This document shows, one piece after another, positions 44,665 through 54,716 of a DNA stretch of 64,000 nucleotides. A model generated the notes under the pieces. The model worked only from the letters and a program-made list of their open reading frames with translations. It did not search any database and was not told where the DNA came from. Every line of letters begins with the position of its first letter. Position 1 is the first letter of the stretch. Source of the stretch: Streptococcus sp. M334 (GTDB lineage: Bacteria > Bacillota > Bacilli > Lactobacillales > Streptococcaceae); the NCBI RefSeq assembly GCF_000187745.1, contig NZ_GL732490.1:62001-126000 (forward strand), written 5' to 3'. Position numbers and translations under genes: made by a program.

Positions 44665-45609
44665 ATGCCGATTCGAATTGATAAAAAATTACCAGCTGTT
44701 GAGATTTTACGGACAGAGAATATCTTTGTCATGGATGATCAACGTGCAGCCCACCAAGATATCCGTCCTTTGAAGATTTTAATCTTAAATCTCATGCCAC
44801 AAAAAATGGTCACAGAGACCCAGTTGTTGCGCCATTTGGCCAATACACCCCTGCAACTGGATATTGATTTTCTCTATATGGAAAGCCATCGTTCTAAGAC
44901 AACTCGTTCAGAGCACATGGAGACCTTTTATAAAACTTTTCCTGAAGTTAAGGACGAGTATTTTGATGGGATGATTATCACAGGTGCTCCAGTTGAGCAT
45001 TTACCATTTGAGGAAGTGGACTATTGGGAGGAATTCAGTCAGGTAATCGAGTGGTCCAAGACCCATGTCTATTCGACCCTTCATATCTGTTGGGGGGCTC
45101 AGGCAGGACTCTATCTGCGTTATGGGGTGGAAAAATACCAGATGGACAGTAAATTATCAGGTATCTATCCTCAGGACACCTTAAAGGAAGGTCACCTTCT
45201 CTTTAGAGGCTTTGACGATAGCTACGTTTCCCCTCATTCACGGCATACGGAAATTTCTAAGGAAGAGGTCTTAAACAAAACCAATCTCGAGATTTTATCA
45301 GAAGGACCTCAGGTTGGGGTTTCTATTTTGGCCAGTCGTGATTTACGAGAAATTTATAGTTTTGGGCATTTGGAATATGACCGTGATACCTTGGCAAAAG
45401 AGTATTTTAGGGATCGTGACGCAGGTTTAGACCCACATATTCCAGAAAATTACTTTAAGGATGATGATGTCAATCAGACACCTTGTCTTTGTTGGTCTTC
45501 ATCAGCAGCCCTCTTTTTCAGTAACTGGGTGAACTATGCGGTCTATCAGGAAACCCCTTTTGACTGGAGAAAAATTCAAGATGATGCATCTGCATTTGGG
45601 TATTTATAA
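44665..45609 (+). CDS. metA: Homoserine O-acetyltransferase MetA
   Basis: A 314-residue enzyme of the MetA fold, acylating homoserine in methionine synthesis. The catalytic Cys142 is in [11 protein letters not shown]; His235 and Glu237 are in FGHLE. Residue 111 is Glu (GAPVEHL). In known MetA enzymes Glu111 goes with acetyl-CoA and Gly111 with succinyl-CoA, so acetyl transfer is predicted. The start ATG 44665 follows AGGAGAGG. dnaD follows 8 bases later. No MET-box was seen here, in contrast with metE. Confidence 0.95.
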   Translation: MPIRIDKKLPAVEILRTENIFVMDDQRAAHQDIRPLKILILNLMPQKMVTETQLLRHLANTPLQLDIDFLYMESHRSKTTRSEHMETFYKTFPEVKDEYFDGMIITGAPVEHLPFEEVDYWEEFSQVIEWSKTHVYSTLHICWGAQAGLYLRYGVEKYQMDSKLSGIYPQDTLKEGHLLFRGFDDSYVSPHSRHTEISKEEVLNKTNLEILSEGPQVGVSILASRDLREIYSFGHLEYDRDTLAKEYFRDRDAGLDPHIPENYFKDDDVNQTPCLCWSSSAALFFSNWVNYAVYQETPFDWRKIQDDASAFGYL

Positions 45610-45617
45610 GAGGAATT

Positions 45618-46295
45618 ATGACATATTTAGACGCTTTTAAATCAGGGAACTTGGTTTTACCGAGTGCCCTGCTCTTGCATTTTAAGGAACTCTTTCCTTC
45701 CAGCGACGATTTTCTGGTCTGGCAATTTTTCTATTTGCAAAATACGACAGGTTTGGAAGAAATGTCGCCAAGCCAGATTGCTGACAGGATTGGCAAGGAA
45801 ATTTCGGATGTCAACCAGTCCATTTCCAATCTGACGGAGAGGGGACTGCTTCAGTATCGTACTATCGAATTAAATGGCGAAATTGAATTGCTTTTTGATG
45901 CTAGTTTGGCTTTGGAACGTTTGGATGACTTGCTTGGAGTCGCTCATTTAAGTTCAGACCAGTTGACACCTCAAAACCAGCTCAAGGATTTGGTGGAAAC
46001 CTTCCAGCAGGAGTTGGGACGCTTGTTGACGCCTTTTGAGATTGAGGATTTGACCAAGACCCTAAAAGAAGATGGAACCAGTGCTGATTTGATTAAGGAA
46101 GCTCTTCGTGAAGCGGTTTTGAATGGAAAACCAAACTGGAAGTACATCCAGGCGATTTTGAGAAACTGGCGCCATGAAGGTATCAAAAGTGTGGCTCAAA
46201 TCGAGGCTAAGCGAGCAGAGAGAGAAGCAAGCAATCCTCAGTTGACACAGGTGTCGGCAGATTTCAGAAATGCCATGGATCTCTGGAAGGATTAA
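45618..46295 (+). CDS. dnaD: DnaD-type replication initiation protein
   Basis: A 225-residue DnaD protein: a winged-helix N-terminal domain (about 1-100, with SPSQIADRIGKEISDVNQSISNLTERGLL) and a helical DnaD C-terminal domain (about 125-205, with RLLTPFEIEDLTKTL and NWKYIQAILRNWRHEGI). It helps load the replicative helicase. It is probably co-transcribed with metA. Confidence 0.92.
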   Translation: MTYLDAFKSGNLVLPSALLLHFKELFPSSDDFLVWQFFYLQNTTGLEEMSPSQIADRIGKEISDVNQSISNLTERGLLQYRTIELNGEIELLFDASLALERLDDLLGVAHLSSDQLTPQNQLKDLVETFQQELGRLLTPFEIEDLTKTLKEDGTSADLIKEALREAVLNGKPNWKYIQAILRNWRHEGIKSVAQIEAKRAEREASNPQLTQVSADFRNAMDLWKD

Positions 46296-46328
46296 TCCAT
46301 GGCAGCAGGCTTGAAATTCTAGTAAGAT

Positions 46329-46357
46329 TTGCAAGCTGTGTCTAATTGTGATAAAAT
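46329..46357 (+). promoter_or_regulatory. tpiA promoter
   Basis: TTGCAA (46329-46334) and TAAAAT (46352-46357), 17 bases apart. Confidence 0.75.
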
Positions 46358-46392
46358 AAATAGAAAATAAATTGAAAAAAGAGGTATGTGAA

Positions 46393-47151
46393 ATGTCACG
46401 TAAACCATTTATCGCTGGTAACTGGAAAATGAACAAAAATCCAGAAGAAGCTAAAGCATTTGTTGAAGCAGTTGCATCAAAACTTCCTTCATCAGATCTT
46501 GTTGAAGCAGGTATCGCTGCTCCAGCTCTTGATTTGACAACTGTTCTTGCTGCTGCAAAAGGTTCAAACCTTAAAGTTGCTGCTCAAAACTGCTACTTTG
46601 AAAATGCAGGTGCTTTCACTGGTGAAACTAGCCCACAAGTTTTGAAAGAAATCGGTACTGACTACGTTGTTATCGGTCACTCAGAGCGCCGTGACTACTT
46701 CCATGAAACTGACGAAGATATTAACAAAAAAGCTAAAGCAATCTTTGCAAATGGTATGCTTCCAATCATCTGTTGTGGTGAATCACTCGAAACTTACGAA
46801 GCTGGTAAAGCAGCTGAATTCGTAGGTGCTCAAGTATCTGCTGCATTGGCTGGTTTGACTGCTGAACAAGTTGCGGCATCAGTTATCGCTTATGAGCCAA
46901 TCTGGGCTATCGGTACTGGTAAATCAGCTTCACAAGACGATGCACAAAAAATGTGTAAAGTTGTTCGTGACGTTGTAGCTGCTGACTTTGGTCAAGAAGT
47001 TGCAGACAAAGTTCGTGTTCAATACGGTGGTTCTGTTAAACCTGAGAATGTTGCTTCATACATGGCTTGCCCAGACGTTGACGGTGCCCTTGTAGGTGGT
47101 GCGTCACTTGAAGCTGAAAGCTTCTTGGCATTGCTTGACTTTGTAAAATAA
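46393..47151 (+). CDS. tpiA: Triosephosphate isomerase
   Basis: The glycolytic enzyme of 252 residues. It shows GNWKMNK (Lys at the start), GHSERRDYF with the catalytic His, [14 protein letters not shown] with the catalytic Glu, and VQYGGSV. Codon use is strongly biased as in a highly expressed gene. The start is ATG 46393 ([13 protein letters not shown]) with GAGG before it; an in-frame start at 46372 is rejected. A terminator follows. Confidence 0.98.
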   Translation: MSRKPFIAGNWKMNKNPEEAKAFVEAVASKLPSSDLVEAGIAAPALDLTTVLAAAKGSNLKVAAQNCYFENAGAFTGETSPQVLKEIGTDYVVIGHSERRDYFHETDEDINKKAKAIFANGMLPIICCGESLETYEAGKAAEFVGAQVSAALAGLTAEQVAASVIAYEPIWAIGTGKSASQDDAQKMCKVVRDVVAADFGQEVADKVRVQYGGSVKPENVASYMACPDVDGALVGGASLEAESFLALLDFVK

Positions 47152-47173
47152 TTAGTAAGTAGCAAAAGCTAGG

Positions 47174-47206
47174 TGGAACAGCATTGAGATGTCTGTTCCA
47201 TTTTTT
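47174..47206 (+). terminator. Terminator after tpiA
   Basis: TGGAACAG pairs with CTGTTCCA, followed by six T residues. Confidence 0.85.
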
Positions 47207-47221
47207 ATAGGAGAGGAAAGA

Positions 47222-47929
47222 TTGAAAACAAAGATTGGAAAAATTGGATTAGCAAGTATCTGCTTACTAGGCTTGGCAACTAGCTAGGTCGCTGCAAATG
47301 AAACTGAAGTAGCAAAAACTTCGTAGGATACAACGATAGTTTCAAGTAGTTCAGAGCAAAATCAGTCTTCTAATAAAACTCAAACGAGCGAAGGAGTAAA
47401 GGCCAATGCTTCTGCCCACTGGGAGGGGGATTATTATGTAAATGCTGATGGTTCCAAAACAAAGAGTGAGTGGATTTTCGATACTAGCTACAATAGCTGG
47501 TTCTATATAAAAGCAGACGGTTGTTATGCAGAAAATGAAACAGATGCCAATCAGACTATTGAACTCTTGAAAAAATACAATATGAACTTGTCGTATCCTA
47601 TCTACTATGATGTTGAGAACTGGGAATATGTCAATAAAACAAAGAGAGCTCCAAGTGATACTGGAACTTGGGTCAAGATTATCAATAAGTATATGGCAAC
47701 AATGAAGCAGGCTGGTTACCAAAATGTGAAAGTTTATAGCTATCGTCAACTCTTGCAAACTCGTTTGAATCATCCAGATATTTTACAACATGTCAACTGG
47801 GTTGCAGCTTATACTGATGCACTTGATTGGACAAATCCTCACTATTCAGGAGAAAAAGGATGGCAATATACTTCATCTGAATACTTAAAAGGAATTCGTG
47901 GACGTGTCAATGTCAGCGTTTGGTATTAA
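47222..47929 (+). pseudogene. lytC: Decayed choline-binding lysozyme LytC
   Basis: The frame from 47222 (TTG; KTKIGKIGLASICLLGLAT) to 47929 (ending NVSVWY) is LytC-like throughout, yet only 236 codons against about 500 in the intact protein. Two in-frame TAG stops lie at 47285-47287 (end of the signal peptide) and 47324-47326. The choline-binding repeats are cut to little more than one, and the start of the GH25 domain with its first catalytic Asp is missing. The text jumps from IKADGCYA to ENETDA-NQTIELLKKYN. The rest of GH25 (YPIYYDVENWEYV) remains. Intact LytC is a wall-bound lysozyme; this copy cannot work. Confidence 0.93.
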
Positions 47930-48010
47930 GATATAAAGTTGAGAAAGGAGTGTGCAAGAAATTTGCATCCTCTTTTTCTTTACTTTACTGAAGCAAAGGG
48001 GTATGAAATT

Positions 48011-48117
48011 TATACTCTTCGAAAATCTCTTTAAACTACGTCAGCTTTATCTGCAACCTCAAAGCTGTGCTTTGAGCAACCTGCGGCTAGCTTTCTAGTT
48101 TGATCTTCATTGAGTAT
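48011..48117 (-). repeat. BOX element 5 (short, degraded, reverse)
   Basis: A reversed BOX repeat of about 107 bp (ATACTCTTCGAAAATCTC start, TTCATTGAGTAT end). It is more diverged than the others and lies after the broken lytC. Confidence 0.85.
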
Positions 48118-48135
48118 TAATCCAAAAATCTCTAA

Positions 48136-48151
48136 ATAATTCTTAAATTAT
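48136..48151. promoter_or_regulatory. Dyad upstream of dpr
   Basis: ATAATT and AATTAT flank CTTA. An AT-rich dyad before dpr might bind an oxidative-stress regulator, but it does not fit the PerR box and is common by chance. Confidence 0.25.
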
Positions 48152-48188
48152 CAGTCTATTGCAACTTTTCTCATGTGAGTCTTTTGGC

Positions 48189-48217
48189 TTGCTATTGGTT
48201 TCTCTTAGTAGTATACT
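48189..48217 (+). promoter_or_regulatory. dpr promoter
   Basis: TTGCTA (48189-48194) and TATACT (48212-48217), 17 bases apart. Confidence 0.7.
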
Positions 48218-48271
48218 AAGGTAGTAATCATTAAGAAGTGGTTACAAAAAATAATGAATGAGGTAAAAACA

Positions 48272-48790
48272 ATGGTAGAATTGAAAAAAGAAGCAGTAAA
48301 AGACGTAACATCATTAACAAAAGTAGCACCAGTAGCATTGGCAAAAACAAAGGAAGTCTTGAACCAAGCTGTTGCTGATTTGTACGTAGCCCACGTTGCT
48401 TTGCATCAAGTACACTGGTACATGCGTGGTCGTGGGTTCCTTGTATGGCATCCAAAAATGGATGAGTACATGGATGCTCTTGATGGTCAATTGGATGAAA
48501 TCAGCGAACGCTTGATTACACTTGGAGGAAGCCCATTCTCTACGTTGACAGAATTCCTTCAAAATAGTGAAATCGAAGAAGAAGCTGGTGAATACCGTAA
48601 TGTTGAAGAAAGCTTGGAACGTGTCCTTGCTATCTACCGTTACTTGTCAGAACTCTTCCAAAAAGGTTTGGATGTCACTGATGAAGAAGGTGACGATGTG
48701 ACAAATGGTATCTTTGCAGATGCTAAAACTGAAACAGACAAAACAATCTGGATGCTTGCAGCAGAACTTGGACAAGCACCTGGTTTGTAA
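48272..48790 (+). CDS. dpr: Dps-like iron storage protein Dpr
   Basis: A 172-residue member of the Dps/Dpr family; it forms a 12-subunit shell that oxidises and stores iron and protects from peroxide. The ferroxidase-site residues lie in [28 protein letters not shown] and the partner helix. The start ATG 48272 ([12 protein letters not shown]) follows GAGG; ATG 48254 is upstream but lacks spacing. The C-terminal [10 protein letters not shown] is typical. Confidence 0.96.
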   Translation: MVELKKEAVKDVTSLTKVAPVALAKTKEVLNQAVADLYVAHVALHQVHWYMRGRGFLVWHPKMDEYMDALDGQLDEISERLITLGGSPFSTLTEFLQNSEIEEEAGEYRNVEESLERVLAIYRYLSELFQKGLDVTDEEGDDVTNGIFADAKTETDKTIWMLAAELGQAPGL

Positions 48791-48810
48791 GAAACAATAG
48801 TAACATATAT

Positions 48811-48843
48811 AAATCTGTAGGAAATTTCTTACAGATTTTTTCT
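48811..48843 (+). terminator. Terminator after dpr
   Basis: AAATCTGTA pairs with TACAGATTT, followed by T residues. Confidence 0.85.
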
Positions 48844-48920
48844 ATTCTGTAAGCTATTCCAAACCAGTCTTTTTTTGAGTTTTTTGATAAAATAGTACTA
48901 TCAGTGAAAAGGATGGAAGC

Positions 48921-49427
48921 ATGACTAAGAAAATCGTAGCTATTTGGGCCCAGGATGAAGAGGGTGTGATTGGTAAGGACAATCGTCTGCCTTGGCATTT
49001 GCCGGCAGAATTGCAACACTTTAAAGAAACAACTCTGAATCATGCTATCTTGATGGGGCGTGTGACCTTTGATGGGATGGGGCGTCGCTTGCTTCCAAAA
49101 CGGGAGACCTTGATTTTGACACGTAACCCAGAAGAAAAGATAGATGGAGTTGCTACTTTTCAGGATATCCAGTCTGTCTTGGACTGGTATCAGGCTCAAG
49201 AAAAGAATCTCTATATTCTCGGTGGGAAGCAGATTTTTCAGGCTTTTGAGCCCTACCTTGACGAAGTGATTGTGACTCACATTCATGCTCGGGTGGAGGG
49301 AGATACCTATTTCCCTGAGGAGTTTGACTTGTCTCTTTTTGAGACAGTTTCAAGCAAATCCTATACCAAAGATGAGAAAAATCCTTATGATTTTACCATC
49401 CAATACCGCAAGAGAAAGGAAGTCTAA
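48921..49427 (+). CDS. folA: Dihydrofolate reductase
   Basis: DHFR, 168 residues, makes tetrahydrofolate and is the target of trimethoprim. It has [28 protein letters not shown] with Glu30 as the active-site acid, and [11 protein letters not shown]. Position 100 is Leu. In pneumococci the Ile100 to Leu change is the key one for trimethoprim resistance. Asp20, Ala92 and Phe135 also occur here and have been reported with it, though in a mitis-type strain they may be natural. The start ATG 48921 follows AAAGGATGG. It overlaps the next short gene by one base. Confidence 0.97.
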   Translation: MTKKIVAIWAQDEEGVIGKDNRLPWHLPAELQHFKETTLNHAILMGRVTFDGMGRRLLPKRETLILTRNPEEKIDGVATFQDIQSVLDWYQAQEKNLYILGGKQIFQAFEPYLDEVIVTHIHARVEGDTYFPEEFDLSLFETVSSKSYTKDEKNPYDFTIQYRKRKEV

Positions 49428-49596
49428 TGGAACGTAGTATATTTGGTTTTTTACAGCCATGCTGTGTTTGGTCTGCTTGCTTGCTGGAGCACAGGCTTTT
49501 CGTAAAAAGCGCTATGGACTTTCTGTCCTGCTCTGGTTAAATGCCTTTACCAATTTGGTCAATAGTATCCATGCTTTTTACATGACCTTATTTTAG
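49427..49596 (+). pseudogene. Small membrane protein gene, frameshifted in a T tract
   Basis: ATG 49427 overlaps the folA stop (TAATG) and begins MERSIFGF. The T run at 49447-49452 has six T; seven would continue as FTAMLCLVCLLAGAQAFRKKRYG, then LSVLLWLNAFTNLVNSIHAFYMTLF, ending at 49596. The full length is 170 bases, one short of a multiple of three. The restored 56-residue protein has two membrane helices. A shorter version could start at ATG 49459 in the correct frame (45 residues). I do not recognise a function. Confidence 0.7.
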
Positions 49597-49636
49597 ATAG
49601 AATGACAGTATAAAAAGAATAGAACGGAAGGAAATC

Positions 49637-50869
49637 ATGCCTACAACTAGGAATAATGATATGATGGTTTATTGCTCATTTTGTGGCAAAAGCCAAGAAG
49701 AAGTACAAAAAATAATCGCAGGTAACAACGCCTTTATCTGTAATGAATGTGTGGAGTTAGCCCAGGAAATCATTAGGGAGGAGTTGGCGGAAGAAGTCTT
49801 GGCAGACTTGTCTGAGGTACCAAAACCAATTGAACTTCTCCATATCTTGAATCACTATGTAATCGGTCAAGATCGTGCCAAGCGTGCCTTGGCAGTGGCG
49901 GTTTACAATCACTACAAACGTATCAATTTCCACGATACGCGTGAAGAGTCAGAAGATGTGGATTTGCAGAAATCAAACATCTTGATGATTGGTCCAACTG
50001 GCTCAGGGAAAACTTTCTTGGCCCAGACCTTGGCTAAAAGCTTGAATGTGCCTTTTGCGATTGCTGATGCGACAGCTCTTACGGAGGCTGGTTATGTGGG
50101 TGAGGACGTGGAAAATATCCTCCTCAAACTCTTGCAGGCTGCTGACTTTAACATTGAACGTACAGAGCGTGGCATTATCTATGTGGATGAAATTGACAAG
50201 ATTGCCAAGAAGAGCGAGAACGTGTCTATCACACGTGATGTTTCTGGTGAAGGGGTGCAACAAGCCCTTCTCAAGATTATTGAGGGAACAGTTGCAAGCG
50301 TGCCGCCTCAAGGTGGACGAAAACATCCGCAACAAGAGATGATTCAAGTGGATACCAAAAATATCCTCTTCATCGTGGGTGGTGCTTTTGATGGTATTGA
50401 AGAAATTGTCAAACAACGTCTGGGTGAAAAAGTCATCGGATTTGGTCAAAATAATAAAGCGATTGATGAAAATAGCTCTTACATGCAAGAAATCATCGCA
50501 GAAGATATTCAAAAATTTGGTATTATCCCTGAGTTGATTGGACGTTTGCCTGTCTTTGCTGCTCTTGAACAATTGACAGTAGATGATTTGGTGCGTATTT
50601 TGAAAGAGCCAAGAAATGCCTTGGTCAAACAATACCAAACCTTGCTGTCTTATGATGATGTTGAGTTGGAATTTGACGACGAAGCTCTTCAAGAGATTGC
50701 CAATAAGGCCATCGAACGCAAAACGGGTGCGCGTGGTCTTCGCTCGATTATTGAAGAAACCATGTTAGATGTCATGTTTGAAGTACCGAGTCAGGAAAAT
50801 GTTAAATTGGTCCGCATCACAAAAGAAGCTGTCGATGGAACGGATAAACCAATCCTAGAAACAGCCTAG
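49637..50869 (+). CDS. clpX: ATP-dependent protease ATPase ClpX
   Basis: ClpX unfolds proteins for ClpP. The 410 residues start with a zinc-binding domain ([23 protein letters not shown]), then the AAA+ domain with Walker [12 protein letters not shown] near residue 118, Walker B ([10 protein letters not shown]), pore-loop region GYVGEDVEN and [11 protein letters not shown] sensor 2. ysxC is next, as in many streptococci. Ribosome-binding site is GGAAGG. Confidence 0.98.
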   Translation: MPTTRNNDMMVYCSFCGKSQEEVQKIIAGNNAFICNECVELAQEIIREELAEEVLADLSEVPKPIELLHILNHYVIGQDRAKRALAVAVYNHYKRINFHDTREESEDVDLQKSNILMIGPTGSGKTFLAQTLAKSLNVPFAIADATALTEAGYVGEDVENILLKLLQAADFNIERTERGIIYVDEIDKIAKKSENVSITRDVSGEGVQQALLKIIEGTVASVPPQGGRKHPQQEMIQVDTKNILFIVGGAFDGIEEIVKQRLGEKVIGFGQNNKAIDENSSYMQEIIAEDIQKFGIIPELIGRLPVFAALEQLTVDDLVRILKEPRNALVKQYQTLLSYDDVELEFDDEALQEIANKAIERKTGARGLRSIIEETMLDVMFEVPSQENVKLVRITKEAVDGTDKPILETA

Positions 50870-50877
50870 AGGTGACT

Positions 50878-51465
50878 ATGGAACTTAATACACACAATGC
50901 AGAAATCTTGCTCAGTGCGGCGAATAAATCCCACTATCCGCAGGATGAACTGCCAGAGATTGCCCTAGCAGGGCGTTCAAATGTTGGTAAATCTAGCTTT
51001 ATCAATACCATGCTGAACCGCAAGAATCTAGCTCGAACATCAGGGAAACCTGGTAAAACCCAGCTTCTCAACTTCTTTAACATTGATGACAAAATGCGCT
51101 TTGTGGATGTGCCTGGTTATGGCTATGCCCGCGTTTCCAAGAAGGAACGTGAAAAGTGGGGGCGCATGATTGAGGAGTACTTAACGACTCGGGAAAATCT
51201 CCGTGCAGTGGTTAGTCTAGTTGACCTCCGTCATGACCCGTCAGCAGATGATGTGCAGATGTACGAATTTCTCAAGTATTACGAGATTCCGGTTATTATC
51301 GTTGCGACCAAGGCGGACAAGATTCCTCGTGGTAAATGGAACAAGCACGAATCAGCAATCAAAAAGAAATTAAATTTTGACCCAAGTGATGATTTCATCC
51401 TCTTTTCATCTGTCAGCAAGGCAGGGATGGATGAGGCTTGGGATGCAATCTTAGAAAAATTGTGA
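50878..51465 (+). CDS. ysxC: Ribosome-biogenesis GTPase YsxC/EngB
   Basis: A 195-residue GTPase needed for 50S assembly. G1 [10 protein letters not shown] near residue 29, G3 DVPGYG, G4 TKAD ([11 protein letters not shown]) and G5 SSV are visible. ATG 50878 is chosen over GTG 50872 because GAGGTG serves as ribosome-binding site. It follows clpX by 8 bases. Confidence 0.96.
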   Translation: MELNTHNAEILLSAANKSHYPQDELPEIALAGRSNVGKSSFINTMLNRKNLARTSGKPGKTQLLNFFNIDDKMRFVDVPGYGYARVSKKEREKWGRMIEEYLTTRENLRAVVSLVDLRHDPSADDVQMYEFLKYYEIPVIIVATKADKIPRGKWNKHESAIKKKLNFDPSDDFILFSSVSKAGMDEAWDAILEKL

Positions 51466-51475
51466 GGAAAAGAAA

Positions 51476-51856
51476 ATGGCAAAAACAATTCATACAGACA
51501 AAGCCCCAAAGGCTATCGGACCATATGTTCAAGGAAAAATCGTTGGCAACCTTTTGTTTGCTAGTGGTCAAGTTCCTCTCTCTCCTGAAACTGGGGAAAT
51601 CGTTGGAGAAACAATCCAAGAACAGACAGAACAAGTCTTGAAAAACATTGGTGCTATTTTGGCAGAGGCAGGAACTGACTTTGACCATGTTGTCAAAACA
51701 ACTTGTTTCTTGAGCGATATGAACGACTTTGTTCCTTTTAATGAGGTTTACCAAACGGCCTTTAAAGAGGAATTTCCAGCTCGTTCAGCTGTGGAGGTAG
51801 CTCGTCTTCCTCGTGATGTAAAAGTCGAAATCGAAGTCATCGCAGAGATTGGATAA
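51476..51856 (+). CDS. ridA: RidA family enamine/imine deaminase
   Basis: A 126-residue RidA/YjgF protein that removes toxic enamines formed by PLP enzymes. The start KTIHTDKAPKAIGPYVQGK, SGQVPLSPETGEIVG, the Arg in ARSAVEVARLPRDVKVEIE and C-terminal EVIAEIG are typical. It lies in line with ysxC (10-base gap) and ends before a terminator. Confidence 0.93.
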   Translation: MAKTIHTDKAPKAIGPYVQGKIVGNLLFASGQVPLSPETGEIVGETIQEQTEQVLKNIGAILAEAGTDFDHVVKTTCFLSDMNDFVPFNEVYQTAFKEEFPARSAVEVARLPRDVKVEIEVIAEIG

Positions 51857-51863
51857 GCTAGTT

Positions 51864-51890
51864 GAAGTTTGGTTCTGCCAAACTTCTTTT
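51864..51890 (+). terminator. Terminator between ridA and rapZ
   Basis: GAAGTTTGG pairs perfectly with CCAAACTTC across a 5-base loop, then TTTT. Confidence 0.85.
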
Positions 51891-51907
51891 GATATAAGGA
51901 GAAAAAG

Positions 51908-52798
51908 ATGACAAAGAAACAACTTCATTTGGTGATTGTGACAGGAATGAGTGGTGCAGGGAAAACAGTTGCCATTCAGTCCTTCGAAGATTTGGGTTAT
52001 TTTACTATTGATAATATGCCGCCAGCTCTCTTGCCTAAGTTTTTGCAGTTGGTGGAAACAAAGGAAGACGACCATAAGTTGGCCTTGGTAGTAGATATGC
52101 GTAGCCGTTCTTTCTTCTCAGAGATTCAAGCTGTTTTGGATGAGTTGGAAAACAAGGAAGAACTGGACTTTAAAATTCTCTTTTTGGATGCAGCTGATAA
52201 GGAATTGGTCGCTCGTTACAAGGAAACCAGACGGAGTCACCCATTAGCAGCAGATGGACGGATTTTGGATGGAATCAAGCTGGAACGTGAACTCTTGGCG
52301 CCTTTGAAAAATATGAGCCAAAATGTGGTGGATACGACTGAACTCACTCCACGTGAGCTACGTAAAACCCTTGCAGAGCAGTTTTCAGATCAAGAACAAG
52401 CCCAGTCTTTCCGTATCGAAGTCATGTCTTTTGGCTTTAAATATGGAATCCCGATTGATGCGGACTTGGTCTTTGATGTCCGTTTTTTACCAAATCCCTA
52501 CTACCTTCCAGAACTGCGAAACCAAACGGGTGTAGATGAACCAGTTTATGACTATGTCATGAATCACCCTGAGTCAGAAGACTTCTATCAACATTTGTTG
52601 GCCTTGATTGAGCCGATTTTGCCAAGTTACCAAAAGGAAGGTAAGTCCGTTTTGACCATTGCCATGGGTTGTACGGGTGGGCAACACCGTAGTGTGGCCT
52701 TTGCTAAACGCTTGGCGCAGGACTTATCCAAGAATTGGCCTGTTAATGAAGGGCATCGCGACAAAGACCGAAGAAAGGAAACGGTAAACCGTTCATGA
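51908..52798 (+). CDS. rapZ: RNase adapter RapZ (YvcJ-like)
   Basis: A 296-residue P-loop protein: Walker [11 protein letters not shown] near residue 16, and a C-terminal [18 protein letters not shown] block. In Firmicutes (YvcJ) it binds and hydrolyses nucleotides and supports competence; in E. coli RapZ controls amino-sugar synthesis. It forms a tight cluster with yvcK and whiA with 4-base overlaps. Confidence 0.94.
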   Translation: MTKKQLHLVIVTGMSGAGKTVAIQSFEDLGYFTIDNMPPALLPKFLQLVETKEDDHKLALVVDMRSRSFFSEIQAVLDELENKEELDFKILFLDAADKELVARYKETRRSHPLAADGRILDGIKLERELLAPLKNMSQNVVDTTELTPRELRKTLAEQFSDQEQAQSFRIEVMSFGFKYGIPIDADLVFDVRFLPNPYYLPELRNQTGVDEPVYDYVMNHPESEDFYQHLLALIEPILPSYQKEGKSVLTIAMGCTGGQHRSVAFAKRLAQDLSKNWPVNEGHRDKDRRKETVNRS

Positions 52799-53772
52799 GA
52801 AAACCAAAGATAACGGTGATTGGTGGAGGGACTGGGATCCCCGTCATTCTTAAAAGTCTGCGTGAAAAAGATGTGGAAATCGCAGCTATCGTAACGGTGG
52901 CGGATGACGGTGGTTCATCAGGTGAACTCCGAAAAAATATGCAGCAGTTGACACCACCAGGTGATCTTCGCAATGTCCTTGTGGCTATGTCGGATATGCC
53001 TAAGTTTTATGAGAAAGTCTTTCAGTACCGCTTTTCTGAGGATGCCGGAGCCTTTGCTGGCCATCCGCTGGGAAATCTCATTATCGCTGGCCTGTCAGAA
53101 ATGCAGGGTTCGACCTACAATGCCATGCAGTTACTGAGCAAATTTTTCCATACAACAGGGAAAATTTATCCTTCCAGCGATCATCCTTTGACCCTTCATG
53201 CAGTCTTTCAGGATGGGACAGAAGTGGCTGGAGAGAGTCATATTGCATCCCATCCAGGTATGATTGACCATGTCTATGTGACCAATACCCTCAACGATGA
53301 TACGCCTCTGGCTAGCCGTCGAGTAGTGCAGACCATTCTTGAAAGTGACATGATTGTCCTTGGACCTGGTTCCCTCTTTACCTCTATTTTACCTAATATC
53401 GTGATTAAGGAAATCGGGCAGGCGCTTTTGGAAACCAAGGCAGAAATCGCCTATGTCTGCAATATTATGACCCAACGTGGGGAGACAGAACACTTTACAG
53501 ATAGTGATCACGTGGAAGTCTTGCATCGTCATCTTGGCCGACCTTTTATCGATACTGTCTTAGTGAATATTGAAAAAGTGCCTCAGGAATACATGAATTC
53601 CAACCGTTTTGATGAATATTTGGTGCAGGTGGAACATGACTTTGCTGGTCTTTGTAAGCAAGTTCCACGCGTGATTTCATCTAACTTCCTTCGCCTGGAA
53701 AATGGGGGTGCCTTCCACGATGGGGATTTGCTTGTGGACGAATTGATGCGTATTATACAGGTGAGAAAATGA
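52795..53772 (+). CDS. yvcK: Gluconeogenesis factor YvcK
   Basis: A 325-residue CofD-like protein with [17 protein letters not shown] and [15 protein letters not shown], and a later [12 protein letters not shown]. It binds UDP-sugars and is linked to cell-wall and central metabolism in Bacillus. It overlaps rapZ and whiA by 4 bases each (ATGA), so these three are translated together. Confidence 0.95.
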   Translation: MRKPKITVIGGGTGIPVILKSLREKDVEIAAIVTVADDGGSSGELRKNMQQLTPPGDLRNVLVAMSDMPKFYEKVFQYRFSEDAGAFAGHPLGNLIIAGLSEMQGSTYNAMQLLSKFFHTTGKIYPSSDHPLTLHAVFQDGTEVAGESHIASHPGMIDHVYVTNTLNDDTPLASRRVVQTILESDMIVLGPGSLFTSILPNIVIKEIGQALLETKAEIAYVCNIMTQRGETEHFTDSDHVEVLHRHLGRPFIDTVLVNIEKVPQEYMNSNRFDEYLVQVEHDFAGLCKQVPRVISSNFLRLENGGAFHDGDLLVDELMRIIQVRK

Positions 53773-54680
53773 GTTTCACAGTAGCAGTCAAAGAAGAAAT
53801 CCTAGGTCAGCACCATCTAAGCCGACATGAATTATCTGCCATTATCAAGATGTCTGGCAGTATCGGTCTTTCGACTTCAGGCTTGACCTTGTCTGTCGTG
53901 ACAGAAAATGCCAAGCTGGCTCGTCACCTCTATGAGTCCTTTCTCCATTTCTACAAAATCAAATCGGAAATTCGCCATCACCAGAGGAGCAATCTTCGCA
54001 AGAATCGGGTCTATACCGTTTTTACAGATGAAAAAGTGCAGGACTTGTTGAGTGATTTGCACTTGGCAGACTCTTTCTTTGGCCTGGAAACAGGTATAGA
54101 CGAGGAGATTTTATCAGACGAGGAAGCTGGCCGTGCCTATCTCTGTGGAGCTTTCTTGGCAAATGGCAGCATTCGTGACCCTGAGTCAGGCAAGTACCAG
54201 TTGGAAATTAGTTCTGTTTATCTGGACCACGCGCAAGGGATTGCCTCTCTTCTCCAGCAGTTTTTGCTGGATGCCAAGGTTCTTGAGCGCAAAAAGGGGG
54301 CTGTGACCTATCTCCAGCGTGCCGAAGATATTATGGACTTCTTGATTGTCATCGGAGCCATGCAGGCGCGTGATGATTTTGAGCGGGTTAAGATTTTGCG
54401 AGAAACCCGTAATGATCTCAATCGGGCCAACAATGCCGAAACAGCCAATATCGCTCGGACAGTTTCTGCCAGCATGAAGACCATCAACAATATCAGTAAA
54501 ATCAAAGATATCATGGGACTAGAGAATCTGCCAGTGGATTTGCAGGAGGTAGCGCAGTTGCGGATTCAGCATCCAGACTACTCTATCCAGCAGTTAGCAG
54601 ATAGCCTCAGCACCCCTCTGACCAAAAGTGGTGTCAACCACAGACTTAGAAAAATCAATAAGATAGCGGAAGAATTATAA
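53769..54680 (+). CDS. whiA: DNA-binding protein WhiA
   Basis: A 303-residue protein with an N-terminal LAGLIDADG-like fold ([13 protein letters not shown] with [11 protein letters not shown]) and a C-terminal helix-turn-helix (about 220-300: [24 protein letters not shown]). It binds DNA and is linked to cell division in Gram-positives. A terminator follows. Confidence 0.95.
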   Translation: MSFTVAVKEEILGQHHLSRHELSAIIKMSGSIGLSTSGLTLSVVTENAKLARHLYESFLHFYKIKSEIRHHQRSNLRKNRVYTVFTDEKVQDLLSDLHLADSFFGLETGIDEEILSDEEAGRAYLCGAFLANGSIRDPESGKYQLEISSVYLDHAQGIASLLQQFLLDAKVLERKKGAVTYLQRAEDIMDFLIVIGAMQARDDFERVKILRETRNDLNRANNAETANIARTVSASMKTINNISKIKDIMGLENLPVDLQEVAQLRIQHPDYSIQQLADSLSTPLTKSGVNHRLRKINKIAEEL

Positions 54681-54716
54681 AACCACGAATCCTATGTGAC
54701 TCGTGGTTCTTTTTTA
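54681..54716. terminator. Terminator between whiA and ferredoxin reductase gene
   Basis: AACCACGA pairs with TCGTGGTT, then T residues (54710-54716). It overlaps the end of the minus-strand gene. Confidence 0.85.

Noticed and set aside
36616-48117. BOX repeats as insertion sequences
   Set aside because: They have no transposase and are known as small non-autonomous pneumococcal repeats.
48136-48151. PerR box before dpr
   Set aside because: The dyad is 6-4-6 and not the 7-1-7 form expected; kept only as a weak dyad.
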